Origin: Ktedonobacter racemifer DSM 44963
GTDB lineage: Bacteria > Chloroflexota > Ktedonobacteria > Ktedonobacterales > Ktedonobacteraceae
NCBI RefSeq assembly: GCF_000178855.1
Contig: NZ_ADVG01000003.1
Span: 1,426,001 to 1,490,000 of the forward strand
Length of the DNA: 64,000 nucleotides
Reading direction: 5' to 3'
Below are positions 16,194-22,957 of the stretch, one piece after another (position 1 is the first letter of the stretch; each line of letters starts with the position of its first letter). The position numbers and the translations under genes were made by a program. The notes under the pieces are model-generated. The model was not told the DNA's origin. It saw only the letters and a program-made list of their open reading frames with translations, and made no database searches.

Positions 16194-16367
16194 TATCACC
16201 GATCCTGCCAAGGTGACGCGCTCCGCTCTGCAAAACGCCACCAGCATTGCCGCTATGATTCTGACCACTGAGGCACTGATTACAGATCTACCCGAGAAGG
16301 AGCAGCCGGCAACTCCTTCAATGCCTGAATACCAGAAGCCTTTTCTCTGGTTCTTTACAGGGAGTGT

Positions 16368-16414
16368 AAAGGGTGTGGCTACGCGTTGCAAGGCAACGCG
16401 TAGCCACACCCTTT
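16368..16414. terminator. 22-bp hairpin ending the mannanase gene
   Basis: Arms 16368-16389 and 16393-16414, loop AAG, followed by TTTT on the plus strand and AAA on the minus. It overlaps the mannanase stop codon and separates it from the groEL remnant. Confidence 0.65.
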
Positions 16415-17628
16415 TATTTCACAAGTCTACCTGATTTTGCCTTCATCTGCGCGGCATGTGCCGCGAGCACGCTGGCGGTGCTGCTGGGATTGGTGACGCG
16501 ATAGCCATCATAATTGGGGTAGAGGGCGCCATCATCCTGCAAGCCAGTCAGGATCCAGAATTGATCGCCATTGCCTCCTGCCTGATAGACGGTATCCGTC
16601 CAGCGGCGATAGATCTCGTCGCGGGTAGCCAGGTCGCGCCAGCCAAACTCCTCGACAACGACTGGCTTGCCCGCCGCGTGCCCATCCTGGATATGGTCCT
16701 GTATCCACTGCACAGCCCAATCGGCGTCTTTGCCCCAATCATTGGGATAGAAGTGCAGGGTCCCATAGTCAATACCGGGGAGCGCGACCAGGCGTTTCCA
16801 GTCGACGCCGCTATAGCCGTTACGCGTCCAATCGGGGTTTCCGGGATAGTTATAGAAGCCTTCGTCGCCGACGGCCACAAGGTGGCGATGATCAAGGTCC
16901 TTGATATACTCGCTCATCTCGTGTGCCCAGTTTACGATGGTATCGCCGGACTTATCCGACTCGCAGCGTGGCTCATTTGCCAGCTCCCACGTCATGATCG
17001 CTGTCTCATCCATCATCTTCCGGTTGGTGTAGCGGTTATGGCGATGTAGGAAGTTATGGATATAGTTTTTAAAGGCCTGTTTGATCTCAGGTTTTGTGTA
17101 GAAGTCATCGTGATTGGTGCCGCCAAACCAGGAGACATACTGGTTCATGCCGCCGAAGGCATCCCAGTTATTGGTCAGCGTCACGACAAGCTTAAGGCCA
17201 AGCTGGCTGGCCTTCCAGACGGTGTAGTCGAAGCGCTCATAGCCATCTTCTGGATAGACTCCTGGTTGGGGTTGCATGACAAAGCCGTCTGAAGCCTGCC
17301 CATCGAGAAAGCCCCAGAGGCGTACGACGCCCAGCCCCATCGCCACCGCATTTTGGAGCACATCATCAATCATAAAGTGGGACTTATAGTGCAGATAGTA
17401 GTTGTTTGTTCCACCAAAATAGAAGGTTTTGTTGCCCAAAGTAAAGTCACTTCCACACGTATCAACAAAGTCGAAGCGGCTATCCGCCAGCGCCGGAGTG
17501 GGCATGATCTGACCGAGAAGTGAGGCGCCAGCCGTGGCTGCGACGCCCGCGATAGCTGTGTTACGCATAAATTCGCGCCTGGTGCTCAGGCGCCGGGTAA
17601 GTGATGAATAGATGGTTCCATCCGCCAT
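16414..17628 (-). CDS. Tat-exported GH5-like endo-mannanase/cellulase family protein
   Basis: 404 aa. The N-terminus has a Tat signal: STRREFMRNTAIAGVAATAG and a cleavage region ALADS near residue 49. The mature part is a (beta/alpha)8 barrel: FGGTNNYYLHYKSH, VVRLWGFLDG, MTWELANEPRC with the expected acid/base Glu, GTLHFYPNDW and KPVVVEEFGW with the nucleophile Glu. These motifs match GH5 subfamily 7-type beta-mannanases. It would cut beta-1,4-mannan or a related polysaccharide outside the cell. It is monocistronic, with a hairpin at its stop. The start at 17628 is supported by AGGAG nearby. Confidence 0.88.
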   Translation of the reverse strand: MADGTIYSSLTRRLSTRREFMRNTAIAGVAATAGASLLGQIMPTPALADSRFDFVDTCGSDFTLGNKTFYFGGTNNYYLHYKSHFMIDDVLQNAVAMGLGVVRLWGFLDGQASDGFVMQPQPGVYPEDGYERFDYTVWKASQLGLKLVVTLTNNWDAFGGMNQYVSWFGGTNHDDFYTKPEIKQAFKNYIHNFLHRHNRYTNRKMMDETAIMTWELANEPRCESDKSGDTIVNWAHEMSEYIKDLDHRHLVAVGDEGFYNYPGNPDWTRNGYSGVDWKRLVALPGIDYGTLHFYPNDWGKDADWAVQWIQDHIQDGHAAGKPVVVEEFGWRDLATRDEIYRRWTDTVYQAGGNGDQFWILTGLQDDGALYPNYDGYRVTNPSSTASVLAAHAAQMKAKSGRLVK

Positions 17629-18025
17629 TGAACAACTCCTTTGTTTGCTCTATACCCAGCGCGCACAGTACGCAACTGGGCTTCCTTCCATGCCTGTACA
17701 AATGCCATCTTTGGCGTTGTAGTTCCATATTGGAAACTTATTTGGTGCGTTTCAATGAATATTGATTAACATTTTGGCATGATTTTGTCAAGGGTAGAAG
17801 AAAGTCAATGCAAAATATTGCGCATCAGATTGCAGGTAATTATTTGCATATGAGTGTCTTTGAATAATAGCGGTTTGTGTTATATGAGGGAATGGCAAAA
17901 ATGAAGATATCATTGTTTCATTCAATGAATATAACTCTATTGGTTGTTGCTGGCAAAAATAAACCCGACTTATGCTACACTCTGCTTTGTAATAGAACTC
18001 TTACTAGATAGAAGGGAATCGGGAT
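17629..18025. other. AT-rich divergent intergenic region, 397 bp
   Basis: On the minus strand TTGACA followed after 17 bp by TAATCA (around 17770-17795) is a possible promoter of the mannanase gene. No palindrome or RNA gene was recognised; the right half leads to the truncated phosphotransferase. Confidence 0.4.
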
Positions 18026-18250
18026 ATGAGCAAGGAACCACGTCTTTCAGATGAGAGCCTACGCCACTGCTTAGCGGAGCAGTATGCTCTCAATGCCGCC
18101 ACATTTGAGCTGCTGTCGCAGGGACTCGATGTGAACGCCAGGGTATATCGCGTGGTGAGTGAGCAGGGAGATGCCTATCTGCTGAAAGCTAAGCAGGGGC
18201 CACTCTATGAGCCAGCCTACCTATTAGAACGAGACTGGCAGCGCTTCTAA
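18026..18250 (+). pseudogene. Truncated phosphotransferase (APH-like), N-terminal 74 residues
   Basis: RLSDESLRHCLAEQYALNAA, then FELLSQGLDVNARVYRVVSE and AYLLKAKQGPLYEPAYLLER resemble the first third of aminoglycoside-phosphotransferase-like kinases: the N-lobe with G-loop region and the ATP-binding Lys in LLKAK. The frame stops after ERDWQRF at 18250, where the P450 gene runs in from the other side with a 27-bp overlap. The kinase core (HxDxxxxN, DxD) is missing, so it cannot be active. It is a relic cut by a rearrangement. Confidence 0.65.
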
Positions 18251-19471
18251 TCCGCGCAGTACAAAGCTGCCGCGCCAGCGGACCTGCTCTGGCGCGATGC
18301 TGAGCCGGAGATCAGGCATAAGCTGGATCAGGGTACTGATAGCGATCTGCCCTTCAAGCCGGGATAGGGGAGCACCGAGGCAGTAATGCACACCCTGGCC
18401 GAAGGCCAGGTGCTTATTGTTCTCGCGGGTGATGTCCAGCGTGTCGGGATCATTAAAGTAGTTTACGTCCCGGTTGGCTGAGCCAATTGCCGCCAGGACC
18501 AGCTCCCCGCGTGGAATGGTGACACCCTCAATCGTGATGTCTTCACTGGCATAGCGCTCTGTAGCTGTTTCAACCGGGCAGACAAAGCGTAGCAGTTCCT
18601 CAATGGCGGGCTTGATGAGTGTTGGCTCGCTCTGTAATTTCGCCAGCTGGTCGGGATGCTCCAGCAGGGCGAGCGTTCCGCTGCCGATCAGGTTGACGGT
18701 GGTCTCGTGGCCCGCAATGAGCAGCAGAAAGACCATGGCCAGGATTTCATCTTCACTGAGTTGATCGCTGCCTTCCTTGGCCTGCACGAGCGCCGTGATA
18801 AGATCATCTTGAGGACGGGTACGTCGCTCTTTGATGAGCTTTTTTAAGTATGCCATAAAGCCCATGATGCTGGGAACGAGCACGAAAAGGTTGCGGTTGG
18901 TACCTCCTGAAATGAGGATTTTGGTCCAGCGATGAAACTTATGATTATCTTGAGCTGGTACCCCGAGGATACGCCCGATGACGGTGAGTGGCAGTGGCAG
19001 CGCGAAATCGGCGATCAAGTCCATACTGCCCTTTGGCTCTACTTTATCCAGCAATTCATTGGCCAGGACCTGTACCTGCTCGCGCATCTGTTCAACCAGG
19101 CGCGGTGTAAAGGCTTTGTGTACGAGGGTGCGCAGCCTGGTGTGGTCCGAGCTGTCCAGGTCGAGCATGTTGCGCTCAAGTGGCTTGAACATGGGTGGAA
19201 CCCAGGGGGCCTTTTTTAGCTGCTCAGGCGTCATCGCATTGCGGCGGTCCTTGGCGAAGCGCTTATCCTTCAAGATACTGAGCACATCATCGTAGCGTGT
19301 TACCAGCCAGGCGCGCTGCTTCGTAGGTAGGGTTACCGGGAAAACCGGCGCCTCGGCACGAAGTTGGGCATAAAAGGGAAAGGGATTGGCCTTGAACCTG
19401 GCGCTGGTAATGTCGACGGGTGCGATAGAAGTTGTGGACGCGGTTGCTGGTAGCGTTTGTTTCTTCGTCAT
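18224..19471 (-). CDS. Cytochrome P450
   Basis: 415 aa, full length for a soluble bacterial P450. SD AAGGAG precedes ATG 19471. The I-helix motif is AGHETT, the K-helix ExxR is EELLR, and the heme loop is FGQGVHYCLGAPLSR with the Cys thiolate ligand. NRDVNYFNDPDTLDITR is the meander region. It inserts oxygen into an unknown substrate with electrons from a ferredoxin not encoded nearby. The iscB element ends about 30 bp upstream and a TetR gene lies beyond it in the same direction; TetR and P450 were probably adjacent before the insertion. Confidence 0.93.
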   Translation of the reverse strand: MTKKQTLPATASTTSIAPVDITSARFKANPFPFYAQLRAEAPVFPVTLPTKQRAWLVTRYDDVLSILKDKRFAKDRRNAMTPEQLKKAPWVPPMFKPLERNMLDLDSSDHTRLRTLVHKAFTPRLVEQMREQVQVLANELLDKVEPKGSMDLIADFALPLPLTVIGRILGVPAQDNHKFHRWTKILISGGTNRNLFVLVPSIMGFMAYLKKLIKERRTRPQDDLITALVQAKEGSDQLSEDEILAMVFLLLIAGHETTVNLIGSGTLALLEHPDQLAKLQSEPTLIKPAIEELLRFVCPVETATERYASEDITIEGVTIPRGELVLAAIGSANRDVNYFNDPDTLDITRENNKHLAFGQGVHYCLGAPLSRLEGQIAISTLIQLMPDLRLSIAPEQVRWRGSFVLRGLEALPVSF

Positions 19472-19525
19472 GGCTTCTCGCTCCTTAATCCATCATAAAA
19501 TTGCGCAATGCGGGGACCCCTGGCT

Positions 19526-20815
19526 TTAGACATGGGGAGGAGCATTGCGCACTCCTTTCTGTGTGTACTCATAGCCATCTGCTCGATGGATACAATGCAT
19601 ATATTTGGGATGGATATCGACCTTCCCAAGGCGAAACGACGGACGATGGCGAATGGCTATTCTTCCTTCAAATGTTCCTTTGGAGGTAATGGCTTTTACC
19701 ATATCACCTGTGCGATATCCAAGAAACGTTTTTCTTCGTTGTTTATGTTTTTCTGGGAATCCGTACTTATCAGGAACGCACATTTGTCTTCTTCCATGAC
19801 CATTGGCAGTAAGAAGCAAAGGAACCACCCCTTTGTGGGAAATGGCAGAAGGGGTGCTCTTGCCCACGCAGGTGGCATCGAGCCAATGCGTCTTGGCTAG
19901 CCCTCTTGTGGTTCGGTTGTACTTGGTCAACCCACCACTGCCGCACTCGACAGGCAAGCCAAATGCTTTGAGCCGTTCAAGCAAGGCAAAGCGTGTAGCA
20001 TTCACTGCACTGGCATCCTTGAGAGGCTTTTTGACCTGAGCCAGAATGCGCTTGAGCACATCAGGCTTCTTCGCAAGAAACACCGCAATATCCTGCGTCC
20101 CTTTGGCAATATTGCATGGCTCGCAAGCCAGGGTAAGATTGCTTATCCTATGGGTGCCACCGTTGGCGCGAGGATGAATGTGCTCAATTTGCAAGGGCAC
20201 ATCTTGCTTGCCACAATAGGCGCATGTTCGCTTCCATTTTTCGAGTACGTATTCCCTGACCTCGTAGCCTTGCAGCGTGCCTTGCTGGTATTCCACTCCT
20301 GTAATATCGGGATTCTCCATCAGTTGCAGATCAAACTTGACCAATTCCTGGCTCAGAGCAGTAATGGGAGCAGAGCGACACAAGCGAGCTACCCACGTCA
20401 GAATATTGGCAAGACGACTTTCCAGCGATGGTGGCAACCACCCTTTCTTACGCCTTCTATTCTGAAATCGCGGTTTGCGATACCTTGTTTTGCGGTTGCG
20501 TCGTCTGCGACGAACACCACGGCGACTATCCAGGCTATCTTTTATAGCGTGCCCACGATGCTCAAGTTCAGCCGCAAAAACAACTTTCCCGTTGGTATCG
20601 TTCACCAGGGCAATACCCGTGGTTTTGCTGCCAGGATCAAGCTTGAGGCGCAAGGGTTGCACCTCTGGCTGATCTACCACCCGTTTGAGCACAATGGTAA
20701 ATGGGTATCTCCTGTACACGGCTGCGTTGCCCTGTGTGAGCAAGAGCCTTGCACGTGCTGGATGCACCGGATTTAAGGGCTTATAGTCACTATCAATCAC
20801 GAATACATTGCTCAA
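19526..20815 (-). CDS. iscB: IscB, RNA-guided nuclease (Cas9 ancestor family)
   Basis: 429 aa from TTG 20815, which has AGGAGG 6 nt upstream; a GTG at 20884 would add 23 unrelated residues. Order of parts: PLMP domain (NVFVIDSDYKPLNPVHPARA), RuvC-I with D60 (LRLKLDPGSKTTG), Arg-rich bridge helix (RRGVRRRRRNRKTRYRKPRF), RuvC-II with E157 (LSQELVKF), HNH (CAYCGKQDVP, IEHIHPRANGGTHRISNL, CEPCNIAKG), RuvC-III with H310 and D313 (HWLDATC), and a C-terminal TAM-interaction-like part (FLGYRTGDMVKA). All catalytic residues are present. It should cut both DNA strands guided by an omegaRNA encoded just upstream. Confidence 0.93.
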   Translation of the reverse strand: MSNVFVIDSDYKPLNPVHPARARLLLTQGNAAVYRRYPFTIVLKRVVDQPEVQPLRLKLDPGSKTTGIALVNDTNGKVVFAAELEHRGHAIKDSLDSRRGVRRRRRNRKTRYRKPRFQNRRRKKGWLPPSLESRLANILTWVARLCRSAPITALSQELVKFDLQLMENPDITGVEYQQGTLQGYEVREYVLEKWKRTCAYCGKQDVPLQIEHIHPRANGGTHRISNLTLACEPCNIAKGTQDIAVFLAKKPDVLKRILAQVKKPLKDASAVNATRFALLERLKAFGLPVECGSGGLTKYNRTTRGLAKTHWLDATCVGKSTPSAISHKGVVPLLLTANGHGRRQMCVPDKYGFPEKHKQRRKTFLGYRTGDMVKAITSKGTFEGRIAIRHRPSFRLGKVDIHPKYMHCIHRADGYEYTQKGVRNAPPHV

Positions 20816-21073
20816 GTTGAGCCTCCTGTCTTGCAGGGTAATGTGTGCCTCGTCAATGTTAGCAAACGGTTTTACGTACAACACACGTCCTTAACCCTCT
20901 AGGGATGTTTAATGCTGTACCGTAGCGGTTGGAGCTGGCAAAGCACCCCAACGTACCTATTTCGTTCCTAACGTAGCCCGATAGCCTTGATGATTCTATC
21001 CATCAAGTCTGCTCTGGCTGAGACTGGTCAGGTCCAGGCTTACTTACGCAAGCCCCTGCCTTTAGGCATGGGG
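20816..21073 (-). ncRNA. Predicted IscB omegaRNA
   Basis: IscB omegaRNAs lie directly upstream of the gene on the same strand, with the guide at the 5' end taken from outside the left end. This 258-nt stretch has no ORF and several inverted segments (GATGGATAGAATCATC; CCCTAGAGGG). The guide would be the last codons of the TetR gene, read as ATGATCATGGGTCAGG. Extent inferred. Confidence 0.6.
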
Positions 21074-21670
21074 TTCCTGACCCATGATCATAGCGGTAAG
21101 CAGGTCTGGTAGCTCATCCCAGGCTGCTTCCAGGATTGGATCTCCCATAAGGTATTCCACAATCAAGCCAAGCACCATGCCCGAGATGGCGCGCATAGCG
21201 AGGCGCGTATTGGTTGGCTTGACGATATATTGCTCTGTCCATTGCTGAAAGTACGTTTCCGCCATAGTAAATGTTGGTTCAATAATCTTCCGGTAATACA
21301 GCTCTCTCAACTCCTGATTGACCAGAACCTCTGAGATGACGACCCTGAAGATCTCGAAATTATCCGCCTTAAGCGCGGTTAGCCTGTGGCGGAAATAGGC
21401 CTTCATATAGCTACGAAAGTCTCCCTCAGTAAAGCCTCCGAAGTCTGTTTCCCTCCGGTCAGATTCATTCAGTCGATCCAGGATACCCAGAATCAACGCG
21501 GTTTTATTCTCAAAGTAGTTATAGATGGTGCCGTCTGCGATACCAGCCTCTCGGGCGATATCCCGGATTGTTGTGGGGTGAAAGCCCTTCTGGGCGAACA
21601 CCTTCGTTGCCGCGTCAATGATCTGGTTGCGCCGTGCGGCGATGAGTTGCTCTTGAATGGAGTCCTTCAT
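21062..21670 (-). CDS. TetR family regulator, stop codon supplied by the iscB element
   Basis: 202 aa from ATG 21670 (GAAGG before it); ATG 21715 lies within the operator and is less likely. HTH at about residues 10-58 (ARRNQIIDAATKVFAQKGFH, TTIRDIAREAGIADGTIYNY, FENKTALIL). The ligand domain matches the C-terminal domain of fatty-acid-type TetR proteins. The last residues, GQEPHA, and the TAA come from the terminal hairpin of the iscB element, so a few native residues may be lost. It probably controlled the P450 now 1.6 kb downstream. Whether it still works is open. Confidence 0.88.
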   Translation of the reverse strand: MKDSIQEQLIAARRNQIIDAATKVFAQKGFHPTTIRDIAREAGIADGTIYNYFENKTALILGILDRLNESDRRETDFGGFTEGDFRSYMKAYFRHRLTALKADNFEIFRVVISEVLVNQELRELYYRKIIEPTFTMAETYFQQWTEQYIVKPTNTRLAMRAISGMVLGLIVEYLMGDPILEAAWDELPDLLTAMIMGQEPHA

Positions 21671-21700
21671 ACATTTGCCTTCAATGAATGGATATTCAGA

Positions 21701-21718
21701 TGAATGAATGTTCATTCA
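21701..21718. promoter_or_regulatory. TetR operator TGAATGAA-TG-TTCATTCA
   Basis: An 18-bp dyad with 8-bp arms lies 31 bp upstream of ATG 21670. TGAATGAAyATTCATTCA-type sites are typical for this TetR class. The neighbouring TCAATGAATGGATATTCA is a weaker related motif. Confidence 0.6.
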
Positions 21719-21761
21719 AAGTATGCCATAATTTTTGCCCTCTTGTCAAGGTTTACTAGGG

Positions 21762-21847
21762 CCAACGCTGCTAAAGCACGCTTCTGCATATAATGATATG
21801 TCGCATGACGTATCATTATATGCAGAAGCGTGCTTTAGCAGCGTTGG
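21762..21847. repeat. Hairpin repeat family A, copy 1 (37-bp arms)
   Basis: Arms 21762-21798 and 21811-21847 are perfect complements around a 12-nt loop. The same hairpin, with paired base changes, occurs at 60541-60619. It lies between the TetR promoter and the end of the MarR gene. Confidence 0.75.
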
Positions 21848-21868
21848 TTAACATCCTTAATATTGTCA

Positions 21869-22336
21869 TCACCATACCGGGCGAAACTTATGCGGCAGCG
21901 TTCCTCCATTGGCCATCGTGATAAGTTGGCGCAGGTCGGTGCGTAGTTCCTGCATACGCTGAGGTCCGATGATCTCTGCCCACTGCGCCTCCAGGCGTGT
22001 GAGGTAGGCCTCTGTCTCGCGGATGCAGCCCCAGCCTCGCTCTGTGAGGGTTACGATCTTGCCGCGTTTATCGGCTGGATTTGGCTGGCGTGTAACGTAG
22101 CCGCGCTTCTCCAGGTAGTCAATCATTTCGCTGGCAGCCTGTTTGGTGATATCCAGAAACTCGGCCAACTCGTTACCGGTTGCCCCATATGGTGCGAGCC
22201 GCTGGAAAGCGAAGCCATGTGCGGGCCGCACATCATCGTAGCCAAGCGTGGCCATATGTCTATGTAAGTCATCAATTACCGCCCGAGAGCCAAGCATTAG
22301 TAGAGGCGTCAGTTCGTAATTGGGTGCAAATTCCAT
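21869..22336 (-). CDS. MarR family transcriptional regulator
   Basis: 155 aa. The winged HTH is visible as GATGNELAEFLDITKQAASE, MIDYLEKRGYVTRQPNPADK and RGKIVTLTERG, with helices at both ends for dimerisation (LTRLEAQWAEIIGPQRMQEL). The start at 22336 is close to two operator-like dyads that contain TAGTCAA..TTGACTA, so it probably represses itself and the divergent SnoaL-like gene. Ligand unknown. Confidence 0.9.
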   Translation of the reverse strand: MEFAPNYELTPLLMLGSRAVIDDLHRHMATLGYDDVRPAHGFAFQRLAPYGATGNELAEFLDITKQAASEMIDYLEKRGYVTRQPNPADKRGKIVTLTERGWGCIRETEAYLTRLEAQWAEIIGPQRMQELRTDLRQLITMANGGTLPHKFRPVW

Positions 22337-22355
22337 CGTCGTCGATTCCCTTTTT

Positions 22356-22437
22356 TACCAGCCAGAGATAGTCAAGTTGCTTGACTATCTCTGGCTGGTA
22401 TTATATACTGTGCAATGTAGTCAAATTGCTTGACTAT
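22356..22437. promoter_or_regulatory. Divergent promoter region with two MarR-like dyads
   Basis: A 21-bp-arm palindrome (22356-22376 / 22380-22400) contains TAGTCAAG-TTG-CTTGACTA. The same core, TAGTCAAATTGCTTGACTA, recurs at about 22418-22436. Between them, TTGACT (22381-22386) and TATACT (22404-22409) with 17-bp spacing form a plus-strand promoter. Confidence 0.65.
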
Positions 22438-22494
22438 TATACCGCAGTTTCTCTTTTCTGAAAACATTTTTACTGATCACTACAGGGGGGTAAG

Positions 22495-22899
22495 ATGTCT
22501 AACAGTACTAACAAGGATGTCATTAAACGTTTCGTCACGGAAGTCTGGAACGAGAATAAGGCGGATGTGCTCGATGAGATCCTTGATCCAGCCTATTACG
22601 ATTATTCATCTGAGCCACGCAACCGTGAGGGACTTGAGCATCTATTGGTAATTGTAAATGAGGCGTTTCCTGATCATAAGACTATTATTGAAGAAATTGT
22701 TGACGAAGGCGATACTGTCGCGGTTTGTGAGACGTTCTGCGGAACACATTCTGGACCATTTCGTGGTATACCAGCGTCAGGCAAAAAGTTTGAAGTTGGC
22801 CGTTACCGCTTCTTCAAAGTCGTCAATGGTAAGATCGTTTCGCACCGGGGCTTGCTAGACCTACCAGCGCTGCTCCGCCAGATTGGCGCAGATAAATAA
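22495..22899 (+). CDS. SnoaL-like/ester cyclase family protein
   Basis: 134 aa; SD AGGGGGG. NKDVIKRFVTEVWNENKADV, LDEILDPAYYDY, FPDHKTIIEEIVDEGDTVAV and THSGPFRGIPASGKKFEV are the standard order of SnoaL-like polyketide cyclase-related (NTF2-fold) proteins. The family holds cyclases, hydrolases and many small proteins of unknown role. It is divergent from MarR and shares the dyad-containing control region, so it is the likely target of that regulator. A perfect hairpin follows its stop. Confidence 0.87.
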   Translation: MSNSTNKDVIKRFVTEVWNENKADVLDEILDPAYYDYSSEPRNREGLEHLLVIVNEAFPDHKTIIEEIVDEGDTVAVCETFCGTHSGPFRGIPASGKKFEVGRYRFFKVVNGKIVSHRGLLDLPALLRQIGADK

Positions 22900-22900
22900 T

Positions 22901-22942
22901 ATATTTTCCAGGTGAAGCACATGTGCTTCACCTGGAAAATAT
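22901..22942. terminator. 42-bp perfect loopless palindrome between convergent genes
   Basis: Palindrome centred on GAAGCACATGTGCTTC, perfect over 21-bp arms. It lies between the SnoaL-like gene and the minus-strand TPR-like gene. Confidence 0.55.
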
Positions 22943-22957
22943 GCATGTTTTATCATT

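Larger units (their letters stand above)
14158..16329 (+). pseudogene. groEL: groEL remnant: internal deletion plus insertion of a tnpB element
   Basis: After a good SD (AAAGGAG), ATG 14158 encodes MAKQLVFDEDVRRMSKGV, the first 18 residues of chaperonin GroEL. The next bases, in another frame, read NIGYNVLADRYEDMFTENG (about 14213-14269), which is GroEL near residue 475. Some 450 codons are therefore missing. The C-terminal part resumes at 16194 with ITDPAKVTRSALQNATSIAA, MILTTEALITD and PSMPEY. Joining 14269 to 16194 restores the frame exactly (ENG-ITDP), so the IS went in after the deletion partner was already there or at least without losing bases. This was probably a second groEL copy and is certainly non-functional. 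Confidence 0.85.
19500..21076 (-). mobile_element. IS200/IS605-group element carrying iscB
   Basis: About 1.58 kb between the 3' end of TetR and the P450 SD. The left end (21053-21073) is the hairpin CCCCATGCC-TAAA-GGCAGGGG read on the minus strand. The right end (19516-19537) holds a similar hairpin, wrapped in a 10-bp palindrome TGCGCAATGC / GCATTGCGCA (19502-19511, 19542-19551). No tnpA is present. Exact ends are uncertain by several bases. The loops of both terminal hairpins supply stop codons: one for TetR, one for iscB. Confidence 0.75.
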
